A stretch of DNA of 64,000 nt from Arthrobacter sp. ok362 (GTDB lineage Bacteria; Actinomycetota; Actinomycetes; Actinomycetales; Micrococcaceae), in assembly GCF_900102785.1 (NCBI RefSeq), contig NZ_FNGC01000006.1:124001-188000 (forward strand), written 5' to 3'. A program made the translations under genes and the position numbers. Shown here in pieces: positions 36,261 to 45,287 of this stretch. The notes beneath the pieces are model-generated. The model saw nothing but the letters and a program-made list of their open reading frames with translations, was not told the origin of the DNA and made no database searches. Each line of letters starts with the position of its first letter. Within the stretch, counting starts at the first letter, position 1.

Positions 36261-37322
36261 ATGACAACATCAACCGCACAGTCCCGCACCCCCGGACATC
36301 CCGAAGTACCGGCCACCATGCGCGCCGCCGTCCTCCAGCGCCAGGGCGATATGGCCATGGAAACCCTGCCCGTCCCGCAACTGGACCCGGACCAGGTCCT
36401 CGTGCAGGTCGCCGCCGTCGGGGTCTGCGGCAGCGACGTCCACTACTACGAGCACGGCCGGATCGGCGACTACGTCGTGGACCACCCGCTGATCCTCGGC
36501 CACGAGCTCTCCGGCCGGATCGCCGCCGTCGGAAGCGCCGTGGACCGCGCCCGCATCGGCCAGCGGGTCGCCGTCGAACCCCAGCGGCCGTGCCGCAAAT
36601 GCAAACAGTGCAAAGCCGGCCGGTACAACCTCTGCCCCGACATCGAGTTCTACGCCACCCCGCCGATCGACGGGGCCTTCGCCGAATACGTCACCATCCA
36701 GAGCGACTTCGCCTACGACATCCCGGACAGCGTCAGCGACGAGGCGGCAGCCCTCATCGAACCGCTCTCCGTCGGCCTCTGGGCCTGCGAACGCGCCCAG
36801 ATCAAGCCCGGCAGCAGGGTCCTGATCGCCGGAGCCGGCCCCATCGGCATCATCGCCGCCCAGGCAGCCCGCGCCTACGGCGCCAGCGAAATCTACATCA
36901 GCGACATCGCCGAAGACCGGCTCGCGTTTGCCCTGGAACACGGCGCCACCCACGCCCTCAACGCCAGGACCGACACCGTCGAAGGACTCGACGTCGATGC
37001 GTTCATCGACGCCTCCGGCGCCCCGCAGGCCGTCCGTTCCGGAATCAAAGCCGTAGGCCCCGCGGGCAGGGTCATCCTGGTCGGGCTCGGAGCCGACGAC
37101 GTCGAACTCCCCGTCTCCTACATCCAGAACCGCGAAATCTGGCTCTCCGGCGTCTTCCGCTACACCAACACCTGGCCCCTTGCCATCCAGCTCATCGCGG
37201 ACGGGAAGGTGGACCTGGACATCCTGGTCACCGGCAAGTTTGCCCTGGCCGAATCCGAAGAAGCCCTCAAAGCAGGCAAACAGGCCGGACAGCTCAAAGC
37301 CGTCGTCTACCCGGGCCGCTAG
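36261..37322 (+). CDS. Zinc-dependent polyol dehydrogenase
   Basis: A 353-residue medium-chain dehydrogenase of the sorbitol/xylitol group. The catalytic zinc region is GVCGSDVHYYEHGRIGDYVVDHPLILGHELSG (Cys about 52, His and Glu about 77-78), and the structural zinc is held by four cysteines in PCRKCKQCKAGRYNLCPD. The NAD site is AGAGPIGIIAAQ, and the acidic ISDIAEDRL after the second strand favours NAD over NADP. It should oxidise the imported polyol to a ketose, which the next gene's kinase could phosphorylate. Position and family agree. Confidence 0.93.
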   Translation: MTTSTAQSRTPGHPEVPATMRAAVLQRQGDMAMETLPVPQLDPDQVLVQVAAVGVCGSDVHYYEHGRIGDYVVDHPLILGHELSGRIAAVGSAVDRARIGQRVAVEPQRPCRKCKQCKAGRYNLCPDIEFYATPPIDGAFAEYVTIQSDFAYDIPDSVSDEAAALIEPLSVGLWACERAQIKPGSRVLIAGAGPIGIIAAQAARAYGASEIYISDIAEDRLAFALEHGATHALNARTDTVEGLDVDAFIDASGAPQAVRSGIKAVGPAGRVILVGLGADDVELPVSYIQNREIWLSGVFRYTNTWPLAIQLIADGKVDLDILVTGKFALAESEEALKAGKQAGQLKAVVYPGR

Positions 37323-37381
37323 GCCCCGCAGTTCCGGGACATCATCAACCACGCTCAGCACAAACCTGCAAGGAAGCAGAC

Positions 37382-38386
37382 ATGCCACCACCCGAGAACG
37401 GTCCACACCCAGACCTATCTGACAACGTCTCCCTGATCACCGTCATCGGCGAATCACTCGTCGACATCATCGATGACCCGCGCCGAGGAACCACCACCCC
37501 CGAAACCCACCCCGGAGGCAGTCCCCTGAACGTTGCCGTCGGCTGCGCCCGCCTGGACCTCCGAACCAGCCTCATCACCCACTTCGCCGAAGACCGCCAT
37601 GGCCGGATGATCGCCGAGCATCTGGAAAGCAACGGCGTCCGTCCCATCGTCGGCGGTTCGCTGCCGACATCAACCGCGCTGGCATCCCTGGACGCCACCG
37701 GAGCCGCGCAATATTCGTTCGCCGTCACCTGGGATATCAACGGAGCCTCCATCCCGGCCTTGTCAGCAGTGGAGAGCTCACTCCATGTCCACACCGGCTC
37801 CATCGCGACGGCGCTCCCCCCGGGCAGCACGTTGGTACGGGGACTGATCGAGGCGGCCCGGCCCCACGCCACCATCAGCTTCGACCCCAACTGCCGGCCC
37901 GCCATCAGCCCCGAACCGGCGGTCGCCCGCCAAATGGCAGAAGACTTCGTTGCCGTCGCCGACATCGTCAAAGCCAGCGACGAAGACCTCCGCTGGCTCT
38001 ACCCCGATCGGACCCAGGACGAGTCGATGGCAGCCTGGCTGGAGCTCGGACCATCGTTGGTGGCACTGACTCGTGGCGCCGAGGGCCCCGTGATCCTCAC
38101 CCGGCGCTGCCGTGTGGAGATGCCCGGAGAGTCCGTCACCGTGACCGACACCGTCGGGGCAGGGGACTCCTTCATGGCCGCACTGATCTCCGGACTCGCG
38201 CAACTGGACGTACTCGGGGGCGCATCCAGATCACGCCTGCAGGACCTCAACCCGGACGAACTGCACGCCTTGGCCTCATACGCGAACAAGGCCGCTGCGA
38301 TCACATGCTCCCGGCAGGGAGCAAATCCACCCGCCTCCGGAGAAATGGGATCCATGACCGGATTCTTTGCTGCATCGGGGGGATAG
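37382..38386 (+). CDS. PfkB family carbohydrate kinase, likely fructokinase
   Basis: A 334-residue ribokinase-fold kinase. The N-terminal motif ITVIGESLVDII and HPGGSPLNVAVGCARLDL (PfkB signature 1 region) and the C-terminal TDTVGAGDSFMAALISG (signature 2, catalytic Asp in GAGD) are intact. It probably phosphorylates the ketose made by the dehydrogenase: fructose if the polyol is sorbitol or mannitol, xylulose if it is a pentitol. AAGGAAG precedes ATG 37382. The longer frame from 36590 lies inside the dehydrogenase gene and is a shadow. Confidence 0.92.
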   Translation: MPPPENGPHPDLSDNVSLITVIGESLVDIIDDPRRGTTTPETHPGGSPLNVAVGCARLDLRTSLITHFAEDRHGRMIAEHLESNGVRPIVGGSLPTSTALASLDATGAAQYSFAVTWDINGASIPALSAVESSLHVHTGSIATALPPGSTLVRGLIEAARPHATISFDPNCRPAISPEPAVARQMAEDFVAVADIVKASDEDLRWLYPDRTQDESMAAWLELGPSLVALTRGAEGPVILTRRCRVEMPGESVTVTDTVGAGDSFMAALISGLAQLDVLGGASRSRLQDLNPDELHALASYANKAAAITCSRQGANPPASGEMGSMTGFFAASGG

Positions 38387-38590
38387 CCCGCAGAAGGCGG
38401 TGTGACCCTTTAACGTTTGCACGCACCGCGGTGTCTTGGACGACTTACTGGTTCACTGCGTGTCGGAGAAAGGTCCTTCACTGTGCACTTCACTGGACGG
38501 GGCCCTGCTGGCCGCACCGCCGGTGCTGACGCGCTTCGAGACGTCCTTCAAAATCTGAGGCGCCCGGACGGCAAAGACCCGGTAGACAAA

Positions 38591-38628
38591 AGGACCCCCG
38601 GCCCGGCCTGGGCCGGGCTGAGGGCCCT
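38591..38628 (-). terminator. Terminator of valS
   Basis: GCCCGGC/GCCGGGC form the inner stem and AGGGCCC pairs with most of GGGTCCT outside. On the minus strand it is followed by TTTTGTC, 30 bases after the valS stop. The remaining 200 bases toward the kinase gene hold no recognised element. Confidence 0.8.
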
Positions 38629-38657
38629 CTTCCTCGGTATCGACGTGGCCGCAGGCC

Positions 38658-41276
38658 TTACGCCTGGGCAGGCGCCTCGGCCGGAGCCAGTACGACGTCG
38701 CTCACGGCCAGTTCGCCCTCGCCGGCGACCAGCGCCAGTTCACGCGCGTTGGCCGCGGCCTTGAGGTCGGCGAGGCCGGCCTTCAGCTGCGTCGTCAGGG
38801 ATTCCGAGGCCGTGATCGTCGCGGACAGCACCTCGGTGCGCTGCTTGACCTTGGCCTCGGACTTGGCCTTGCGGATGCCGCTGAGGGCGGTGCCGACCGT
38901 GGCCAGGAGGGTGGTGTCGCCGTCGACCGCGACGGCGGACGGCCACTGGGCCCGGTGCACGGAACCGGTGCGCCACCAGCTCCAGACCTCCTCCGTGGCG
39001 AACGGCAGGAACGGAGCGAAGAGCCGCAGGAGGGTGTCCAGGCTCGTCGCGAGCGCGGCCAGCACGGATGCCTGCTGCTCCTCGCCGGCCGCACCATAGG
39101 CGCGGTCCTTGATGAGCTCAACGTAGTCGTCCGTGAAGTTCCAGAAGAAGCTCTCGGTGATCTGCAGGGCCCGGGCGTAGTCGTAGCCCTCGAACGCCTT
39201 GGTGGCCTGTGCGACAACGTCGGCGAGCTGGGCAAGGACGGCGCGGTCCAGCGGGTTGCTCAGCACCGATACTTCGCCGGAAACGACGGAGTCCTCGGTG
39301 GCGCCCAGGTTCAGGACAAACTTGGAGGCGTTGAGCAGTTTGATGGCCAGGCGGCGGCCGATCTTCATCTGCGCGATCTCGTAGGCGGTGTCCGCACCGA
39401 GTTTGGCCGAGGCCGCCCAGTAGCGCACAGCGTCCGAGCCGTACTCCTCGAGGACATCGGTGGGCACAATGACGTTGCCCTTGGACTTGGACATCTTCTT
39501 CCGGTCCGGATCCAGGATCCAGCCGGAGATGGCCGCGTGCTTCCACGGTGCGGTCTTCTGCAGCGCGTCGGCGCGCACGGCGGAGGAGAAGAGCCAGGTC
39601 CGGATGATGTCGTGCCCCTGCGGGCGCACGTCGAAGGGGTAGACCTTGGCGAAGAGCGCCTCGTCGGTGCTCCAGCCGCCCACAATCTGAGGCGTCAGCG
39701 AGGAGGTGGCCCAGGTGTCGAGGACGTCCGCGTCGCCGGTGAAACCGCCCGGCACATCGCGCTGGGCTTCCTCGTAGCCGGGGGCGGCGTCGGCGGCCGG
39801 GTCCACGGGGAGTTGGGCGTCGGACGGGACGATCGGGGCGTCGTATTCGGGGTTGCCGTCGGCATCGAGGGGGTACCAGACCGGTACCGGCACGCCGAAG
39901 AAGCGTTGGCGGGACACGAGCCAGTCACCGTTCAGCCCCGAGATCCAGTTCTCGTAGCGGGAGCGCATGAAGGCGGGGTGGAACTCGATCTCGTTGCCGC
40001 GGCCGATCAGGCGTTCGCGGCGGTCCTCGTCGCGGCCGCCGTTGCGGATGTACCACTGGCGCGAGGTGACGACTTCGAGGGGCTTGTCGCCCTTTTCGAA
40101 GAAGTTCACTGGGTGCATGATCTTCTTGGGCTCGCCGTCGAGCAGTTCCGCGGCGGCCAGGAGCTCCACCACGCCTTCCTTGGCGCTGAACACTGTCTTG
40201 CCGGCGATGGCCGCGAAGTTGGCGCGGCCTTCTTCGGTGGTGATCCACTCCGGGGTCTCGCCGATGATGCGGCCGTCGCGGCCCACGATTGCGCGGGTGG
40301 GCAGCTGCAGTTCGCGCCACCAGGTGACGTCGGTAAGGTCGCCGAAGGTGCAAACCATGGCGGCGCCGGAGCCCTTGTCCGCCTTGGCGAGCGGGTGGGC
40401 CTTGACCTCCACCTCGACACCAAACAGGGGAGAGGTGACCTTCTTGCCGAACAGCGGCTTGTAGCGCTCGTCGTCGGGGTTCGCCACGAGCGCGGCGCAG
40501 GCGGCCAGCAGCTCAGGGCGGGTGGTCTCGATGAAGATCTTCTCGCCGTCTTCGGTGAAGAACGGGTAGCGGTAGTAGGCGCCCGCGACTTCACGGTCCT
40601 CCAGCTCGGCCTGGGCCACCGCGGTGCGGAAGGTGACATCCCACAGGGTGGGCGCCTCGGCCATGTACGCGTCGCCGGCGGCCAGGTTGGCCAGGAAGGC
40701 CCGCTGCGAGATCGCGCGGGACTTGTCATCGATGGTCCGGTAGGTCAGGTCCCAGTCCACGGACAGGCCCAGGGTCTGGAAGAGGTGCTCGAAGACCTTC
40801 TCGTCCTCGACCGCGAGCTCTTCGCACAGCTCGATGAAGTTCCGGCGCGAGATGACGTCGAAGTCGCGCTGGTTCTTGGCGGGCTCGGCCGGGGGGCGGT
40901 AGCCGGCGTCGTAGGTGACGGTGGGGTCGCAGCGCACGCCATAGTAGTTCTGCACGCGGCGCTCGGTGGGCAGGCCGTTGTCGTCCCAGCCCATGGGGTA
41001 GAAGACGTTCTTGCCGGTCATGCGCTGGTAGCGCGCCAGGACGTCGGTCTGCGTGTAGGAGAACATGTGTCCGACGTGGAGGGATCCCGACGCCGTGGGC
41101 GGGGGAGTGTCGATCGAGTAGACCTGCTCCCGGGTGGTGTCCGGGTTGAACTTGTAGGTCCCTTCGTCAAGCCAGCGCTGCGTGAGCGCGTCTTCCAGCC
41201 CCTCCAGGGCGGGCTTGTCCGGAACGTTGATGGGGGCGGTGGTGGGCGTGTCTGTACCCTGATTGTCTTCAGCCAT
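38658..41276 (-). CDS. valS: Valine-tRNA ligase
   Basis: A class I synthetase of 872 residues that charges tRNA-Val and edits mischarged threonine. The HIGH motif is HVGH (67-70) in SGSLHVGHMFSYTQTDVLARY, and KMSKS is in DRKKMSKSKGN near residue 570. The editing domain CP1 includes the ETTRPELL motif (FIETTRPELLAACAAL). WDDNGLPTERRVQNYYGVRC is typical of the archaeal-like ValRS form found in actinobacteria. The anticodon-binding domain lies from about 670, and a short C-terminal helical tail follows. It is monocistronic, with a terminator at 38591. Confidence 0.96.
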   Translation of the reverse strand: MAEDNQGTDTPTTAPINVPDKPALEGLEDALTQRWLDEGTYKFNPDTTREQVYSIDTPPPTASGSLHVGHMFSYTQTDVLARYQRMTGKNVFYPMGWDDNGLPTERRVQNYYGVRCDPTVTYDAGYRPPAEPAKNQRDFDVISRRNFIELCEELAVEDEKVFEHLFQTLGLSVDWDLTYRTIDDKSRAISQRAFLANLAAGDAYMAEAPTLWDVTFRTAVAQAELEDREVAGAYYRYPFFTEDGEKIFIETTRPELLAACAALVANPDDERYKPLFGKKVTSPLFGVEVEVKAHPLAKADKGSGAAMVCTFGDLTDVTWWRELQLPTRAIVGRDGRIIGETPEWITTEEGRANFAAIAGKTVFSAKEGVVELLAAAELLDGEPKKIMHPVNFFEKGDKPLEVVTSRQWYIRNGGRDEDRRERLIGRGNEIEFHPAFMRSRYENWISGLNGDWLVSRQRFFGVPVPVWYPLDADGNPEYDAPIVPSDAQLPVDPAADAAPGYEEAQRDVPGGFTGDADVLDTWATSSLTPQIVGGWSTDEALFAKVYPFDVRPQGHDIIRTWLFSSAVRADALQKTAPWKHAAISGWILDPDRKKMSKSKGNVIVPTDVLEEYGSDAVRYWAASAKLGADTAYEIAQMKIGRRLAIKLLNASKFVLNLGATEDSVVSGEVSVLSNPLDRAVLAQLADVVAQATKAFEGYDYARALQITESFFWNFTDDYVELIKDRAYGAAGEEQQASVLAALATSLDTLLRLFAPFLPFATEEVWSWWRTGSVHRAQWPSAVAVDGDTTLLATVGTALSGIRKAKSEAKVKQRTEVLSATITASESLTTQLKAGLADLKAAANARELALVAGEGELAVSDVVLAPAEAPAQA

Positions 41277-41382
41277 GGGCCAATTCTTCCACTAACTGAC
41301 ATCCCCTGATGTACGGGAAGGGGCCGGCGGCGGGTTCTCTGGGTGTGGAAGCAGCGGAAGTAACGTGAAGTAGCATGCGCAG

Positions 41383-41772
41383 ATGGAGAATTCTCAGGGA
41401 GGTCCTGCCGGAATCTTCGCGATCAAGCGCATATACGACGACCCTTCTGACGACGACCGCTGCCGAGTCCTGGTGGACCGGCTCTGGCCGCGGGGAGTCG
41501 GCAAGGAACGGGCCCAGCTGGAGCTCTGGCTCAAGGACGTGGCGCCCTCCCCGCCGCTGCGCAAGGAATTCGCGCACATGCAGGAGCGGTTCGCGCAGTT
41601 CCGGGAGGCCTACGAAGCCGAGCTGGAAACCAATCCGGCCGTGCAGACGCTCCGTGACCTCGCGGCGGAGCACGGGAAAGTGACGCTGCTCTTCGGCGCC
41701 CGGGACCCGGAGACCAACCATGCCCGGGTGCTGCAGGAGTTCCTGGAGCGAGACAGGTACAGCGGGAAATGA
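41383..41772 (+). CDS. DUF488 family protein
   Basis: A 129-residue protein with the DUF488 pattern: IKRIYDDPSDDDRCRVLVDRLWPRGVGKERAQLELWLKDVAPSPPLRKEF, then a C-terminal strand VTLLFGARDPETNHARVLQEFL. Function is unknown in the family. It is divergent from valS and followed after 27 bases by a short-chain dehydrogenase gene, so those two may share a transcript. Confidence 0.9.
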   Translation: MENSQGGPAGIFAIKRIYDDPSDDDRCRVLVDRLWPRGVGKERAQLELWLKDVAPSPPLRKEFAHMQERFAQFREAYEAELETNPAVQTLRDLAAEHGKVTLLFGARDPETNHARVLQEFLERDRYSGK

Positions 41773-41799
41773 GCCCGGCATAGCCGTTACTGTGGTGCC

Positions 41800-42582
41800 A
41801 TGACTGAAGGAATCGACAACAGCACACAAGAATTCACTGCAGCCAAAGCAGCAGTAGTCACCGGTGCCAGCACCGGAATCGGAGAGGCCACCGTGCGTGC
41901 ACTCCGCAAAGAAGGCTGGACCGTGTTCGCCGTCGCCCGCCGCGCCGACCGGCTCGAGGCGCTCGCCGCCGAAACCGGCGCCGTTGCCCTTCCCGCCGAC
42001 GTGACCGACGACGCCGATGTGGCCCGGCTGCTCGACGAGGTGACCCGGGCCGGCGGCATCGACACGCTGATCAACATCGCGGGCGGCGCCCGCGGCGCCG
42101 ACAAGGTTGCCGGGGCAAAGACCGAGGACTGGGAATGGATGTTCCAGGTTAACGTGCTGGGCAGCATGAAGCTGATCCGCGCGTTCCTGCCCATGCTGCG
42201 TGCCTGCGGCGAGGGCACCGTGCTGAACCTGACCTCCACCGCAGGGCTCTCGGCATATGAGGGCGGCGGCGGCTATAACGCGGCTAAGTTCGCCCAGCAC
42301 GCCCTGACCGGCGCCCTGCGGCTCGAAGAGGCCGAGCACAACGTTCGTGTGATCGAGGTGGCCCCCGGCATGGTCTACACCGAGGAGTTCGCCCTGAACC
42401 GGCTGGGCGATCAGGACGCGGCCGCCAAGGTGTACCAGGGAGTCGAGAAGCCGCTGACGGCCGCCGACGTCGCCGACGTGGTCCGCTACGCCGTCGCCGT
42501 GCCGCACCACGTCAACCTGGATGAGATCGTGATCCGCCCGGTGGCCCAGGCCTCCAACTTCAAGGTGATCCGCAAGGGCTAG
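41800..42582 (+). CDS. Short-chain dehydrogenase/reductase
   Basis: A 260-residue classical SDR. The cofactor loop is TGASTGIGEATVRAL (TGxxxGxG, residues about 22-36), the helix after strand 2 has ARRADRL, consistent with NADP preference, NIAGGA is the NxxG motif, and the active site has Ser in NLTSTAGLSAYEGGGGYNAAKFA with Tyr and Lys in YNAAK. It resembles the YdfG-like group that oxidises hydroxy acids such as serine or 3-hydroxypropionate, but this substrate is only inferred. Confidence 0.91.
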   Translation: MTEGIDNSTQEFTAAKAAVVTGASTGIGEATVRALRKEGWTVFAVARRADRLEALAAETGAVALPADVTDDADVARLLDEVTRAGGIDTLINIAGGARGADKVAGAKTEDWEWMFQVNVLGSMKLIRAFLPMLRACGEGTVLNLTSTAGLSAYEGGGGYNAAKFAQHALTGALRLEEAEHNVRVIEVAPGMVYTEEFALNRLGDQDAAAKVYQGVEKPLTAADVADVVRYAVAVPHHVNLDEIVIRPVAQASNFKVIRKG

Positions 42583-42628
42583 CCGCACGCTCCCGCCCTC
42601 CCGGGCCAAAGCTGCCGGGACAGTACCG

Positions 42629-43654
42629 CTAGCGCTCCACCGGGATGCCGAGGGTCGCGACGACGGCGGCGTGATCCGATCCCGGCACCCGATGGACCGC
42701 GTAGGCGCCGCCGGTGATCTCCGGGTTGGTCACGATGTGGTCGATCACGATTCCGGGCAGCGGCAGTCCGTCCATGGGCCAAGTGGGGATCAGCCGCGAT
42801 CCGGCCGCAACGCCAACGTCCACCGTCTGCCGTCCGCCGGCTCCGGCCAGGAGCTGGCGGAATTCGGCGTGATCGTAGGTGGCGTTGAAGTCGCCGATCA
42901 GGACCACGTTCCCGGGGCGTGCCGCCACCTTGCCGAGCGCTGCAAGATCCTGCCGCCACTGCGCAACACCGGCATCCACTGGCGGTTTCGCGTGCACGAT
43001 TGTCACCTCGAGGGAGACGGACTGGCTGCCGGAGTCCAGATTCAGCCCGACCGTCGGCATCAGGAACTGCGTGTCCGGCACGGCGCCCGTGAGCGTCATC
43101 GGGTGCAGGGAGTAGACCGCGGCGCCGGAGGCGCGCGCGTCCGGACGGCTGATCCGGTTGGGCAGGAGGCCGGCCAGCCCCTCGTCCGCTAGCCGGTCCT
43201 CCAGGGCGGGCGTGTATTCCTCAACTGCAAGGAGCTCGATGCCGTTGTCACGGACCAGCCGGACAATTTCGGCCGCATCTGCCTCGCCATGCTTGGCATT
43301 GATATTCATCACCTTCAGCTCCACCCGCCGGGTCCCGGTGGCCTGCGCCGGGCGGGCGAAGCCCGGCGGGAAGAGCCAGAACAGCTGCAGGGCCAGCAAC
43401 GCCGTCGTCGTCGCGAATAGCCAGGCGCGCCGGCTCAACGACGCACACGCGACCCCGACGGCAGCGGGAAGCACCAGCCACGGAGTAAAGGACAGCGCCT
43501 GCACCACGGGCCTTGGCCACGCGACCGGAACCGCCCGGAAAACGGAGAGCGCGGCGGCCGGTGCCGCGGCCAGCACGGCCGCGACGAGCCACGCACGGGC
43601 GCGACGGGGAGGCCGCGGCAACCGCGCATTGCGGCCGAAGGTAGGTCCTGCCAT
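42629..43654 (-). CDS. Membrane-anchored endonuclease/exonuclease/phosphatase-fold protein
   Basis: A 341-residue protein. Three N-terminal hydrophobic segments (AWLVAAVLAAAPAAALSVF, VVQALSFTPWLVLPAAVGVAC, LFATTTALLALQLFWLF) are followed by an EEP domain from about residue 100: NINAKHGEADA, LLAVEEYTP (catalytic Glu), VVLIGDFNATYDHAEF (Asp/Asn pair) and the terminal SDHAAVVATL (Asp/His pair). The metal-dependent phosphoesterase residues are complete, and the domain probably faces outside the membrane. The substrate (phospholipid head group, nucleic acid or other phosphodiester) is unknown. The neighbour GDPD is divergent. Confidence 0.88.
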   Translation of the reverse strand: MAGPTFGRNARLPRPPRRARAWLVAAVLAAAPAAALSVFRAVPVAWPRPVVQALSFTPWLVLPAAVGVACASLSRRAWLFATTTALLALQLFWLFPPGFARPAQATGTRRVELKVMNINAKHGEADAAEIVRLVRDNGIELLAVEEYTPALEDRLADEGLAGLLPNRISRPDARASGAAVYSLHPMTLTGAVPDTQFLMPTVGLNLDSGSQSVSLEVTIVHAKPPVDAGVAQWRQDLAALGKVAARPGNVVLIGDFNATYDHAEFRQLLAGAGGRQTVDVGVAAGSRLIPTWPMDGLPLPGIVIDHIVTNPEITGGAYAVHRVPGSDHAAVVATLGIPVER

Positions 43655-43835
43655 GCTCCCGAGTCTAAGCGGGGAAACCTTGAGGCGCCCTTGACTGACG
43701 GAGAAGCTTCGGGCGCCGTCGCCGGACGTTCACCGGGGCGTGGCCCAGCGGTCAGGCCACGGTAGCCTCGAATTGGCTGTGAAGGGGCACGGTGGCTGGT
43801 GCAACTGCACACCACCAGAGTGGAGAACCTTCCCC

Positions 43836-44918
43836 ATGCGAACCCCGATGAAGCTCGGCGCTGCCGTACTCAGCGCAGCCCTGCTGCTCACCACCTCTGC
43901 CCAGGCCCAGGCGGCGGACACCAACGCCGGCGCCAACGGCGAAGGCAACCGCAACCATTTCGACCTCCAGGCCCACCGCGGCGGCATCGGCCTCACCGTC
44001 GAGTCCACGCTGGCGTCCTTTGCCAAGGGGATCGAGACCGGCGTCTCAACCCTCGAGCTTGATCTCCAGATCACCAAAGACGGTCGCGAAGTCATCACCC
44101 ACGACCGCAAGATCAGCGACAAAAAATGCCTCGACACGGCTCCTGTCACTCCGAACGACCCCCAGTTCCCCTACGTCGGCAAGTACATCAAGGACCTGAC
44201 ATTCGCCCAGGTCCGCAGCCTGGACTGCGGTTCGCTCACCCAACCGGAGTTCCCCGGCCAGCAGGCGTCGCCGGGCGCCAAGATGCCCACCCTGGCCGAG
44301 GTCTTCGCCCTCGCGGACTCCTACCGCGCCAGCCAGGTGAAGTTCAATATCGAAACAAAGGTCGAGGCCGGCGCCCCGCAGGAAACCGCCCCGCGCGAGC
44401 AGTTCGTGGATGTCGCACTCCGCGAGATCAATGCAGCGCACATGCAGAGCCGCGTCTCGATCGAGAGCTTCGACTGGGGCTCGCTGCGCCTGGTCCGGGA
44501 GCGTCAGCCGCAAATCCCGACCGTTGCCCTGACCAACAAGGACTTCCTGCAGGTCGGCCAGCCCGGCAAGTCGCCGTGGCTCGGCGGAATCGACGCCGAC
44601 GACTTCGGCGGCGACCTTGTCGCGGCCGCAGCCTCCCTCGGCTTCAATGCCATTTCCCCTGTGCACGGCACCCCGCAGAACGGCACCGTGACGGACGCAA
44701 ACTACGTCCCGTACGTCACCGCGGACATGGTGCGGCGGGCCCACGCGGCCGGCATACAGGTTATCCCGTGGACCGTCGATGACAAGCCCACCATGCGCGC
44801 GTTGATCGGAATGGGCGTCGATGGCCTGATCACCGACTACCCGGACAAGCTCCGCGACGTCATGACCGAGTCCGGCATGAAGCTGCCGCAGGGCTTCCAA
44901 CTGCAGCCCGGACGCTGA
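43836..44918 (+). CDS. Secreted glycerophosphodiester phosphodiesterase
   Basis: A 360-residue exported GDPD. A signal peptide is clear (MRTPMKLGAAVLSAALLLTT, then AQAQA-A cleavage). The catalytic core begins LQAHRGGIGLTVESTLASF, with the usual PENT replaced by VEST, followed by TLELDLQITKDGREVITHDRKI, which holds the metal ligands Glu and Asp and the second catalytic His. The C-terminal VIPWTVDDKPTMRALIGMGVDGLITDYPD is also typical. It releases glycerol phosphate from lipid-derived diesters for uptake. ATG 43836 gives the signal peptide. The upstream extension to 43740 was rejected. Confidence 0.93.
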   Translation: MRTPMKLGAAVLSAALLLTTSAQAQAADTNAGANGEGNRNHFDLQAHRGGIGLTVESTLASFAKGIETGVSTLELDLQITKDGREVITHDRKISDKKCLDTAPVTPNDPQFPYVGKYIKDLTFAQVRSLDCGSLTQPEFPGQQASPGAKMPTLAEVFALADSYRASQVKFNIETKVEAGAPQETAPREQFVDVALREINAAHMQSRVSIESFDWGSLRLVRERQPQIPTVALTNKDFLQVGQPGKSPWLGGIDADDFGGDLVAAAASLGFNAISPVHGTPQNGTVTDANYVPYVTADMVRRAHAAGIQVIPWTVDDKPTMRALIGMGVDGLITDYPDKLRDVMTESGMKLPQGFQLQPGR

Positions 44919-45000
44919 CCTTGGGCTAACCCGGCCGGGCGTTCCGCGTGTTACCGGGCTTTACGAACCCCCGTCCGTAAAGTCCGGTAACATCGTGGTA

Positions 45001-45287
45001 TCAGCTTTGACCCGGCCATCACCGGTGAGCTTCCGGAAGAACACCCTCGCGTGCGGTGGAGACTCAGTCGCCACCGGGCGTGCCAGGGCCAGTAGAACCG
45101 GACGGGTAAGCCCGTCACAGCAGTAATGAGCGGCCGATGCCGGTGCAGGCCCTTTCTCGAAAGGGTGCAGACCGGTGGCGGTAAGTGAGGTGGTACCGCG
45201 GTGCCGGTGTTGTCGAAAGACAGTGCAGGGGCCGTCCTCGCATCCTGAATGAATACATTTGTTCGCCGCTCAACCCAGGATGTCGAG
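45001..45287 (+). promoter_or_regulatory. Ile T-box leader of ileS, ultrashort stem I, translational type
   Basis: A tRNA-sensing T-box element. A small stem CCGG/CCGG at 45012-45025 holds the specifier ATC (45018-45020, Ile) in its apical loop. The T-box sequence TGGTACCGCGG is at 45191-45201, within the antisequestor arm GTGAGG (45185-45190), which can pair with CCTCGC (45236-45241). In the alternative fold CATCCTG (45241-45247) pairs perfectly with CAGGATG (45276-45282), which contains the ribosome binding site of ileS. The two folds overlap at 45241. Uncharged tRNA-Ile should favour the first fold and allow translation. No intrinsic terminator is present, supporting translational control. 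Confidence 0.93.

Noticed and set aside
38955..41309. 784-residue plus-strand ORF opposite valS
   Set aside because: It is a shadow frame of an intact synthetase gene.
45249..45287. Short leader peptide or upstream start of ileS ([13 protein letters not shown])
   Set aside because: It has no ribosome binding site, lies in the sequestor loop and is in frame with ileS, so it is better explained as untranslated leader.
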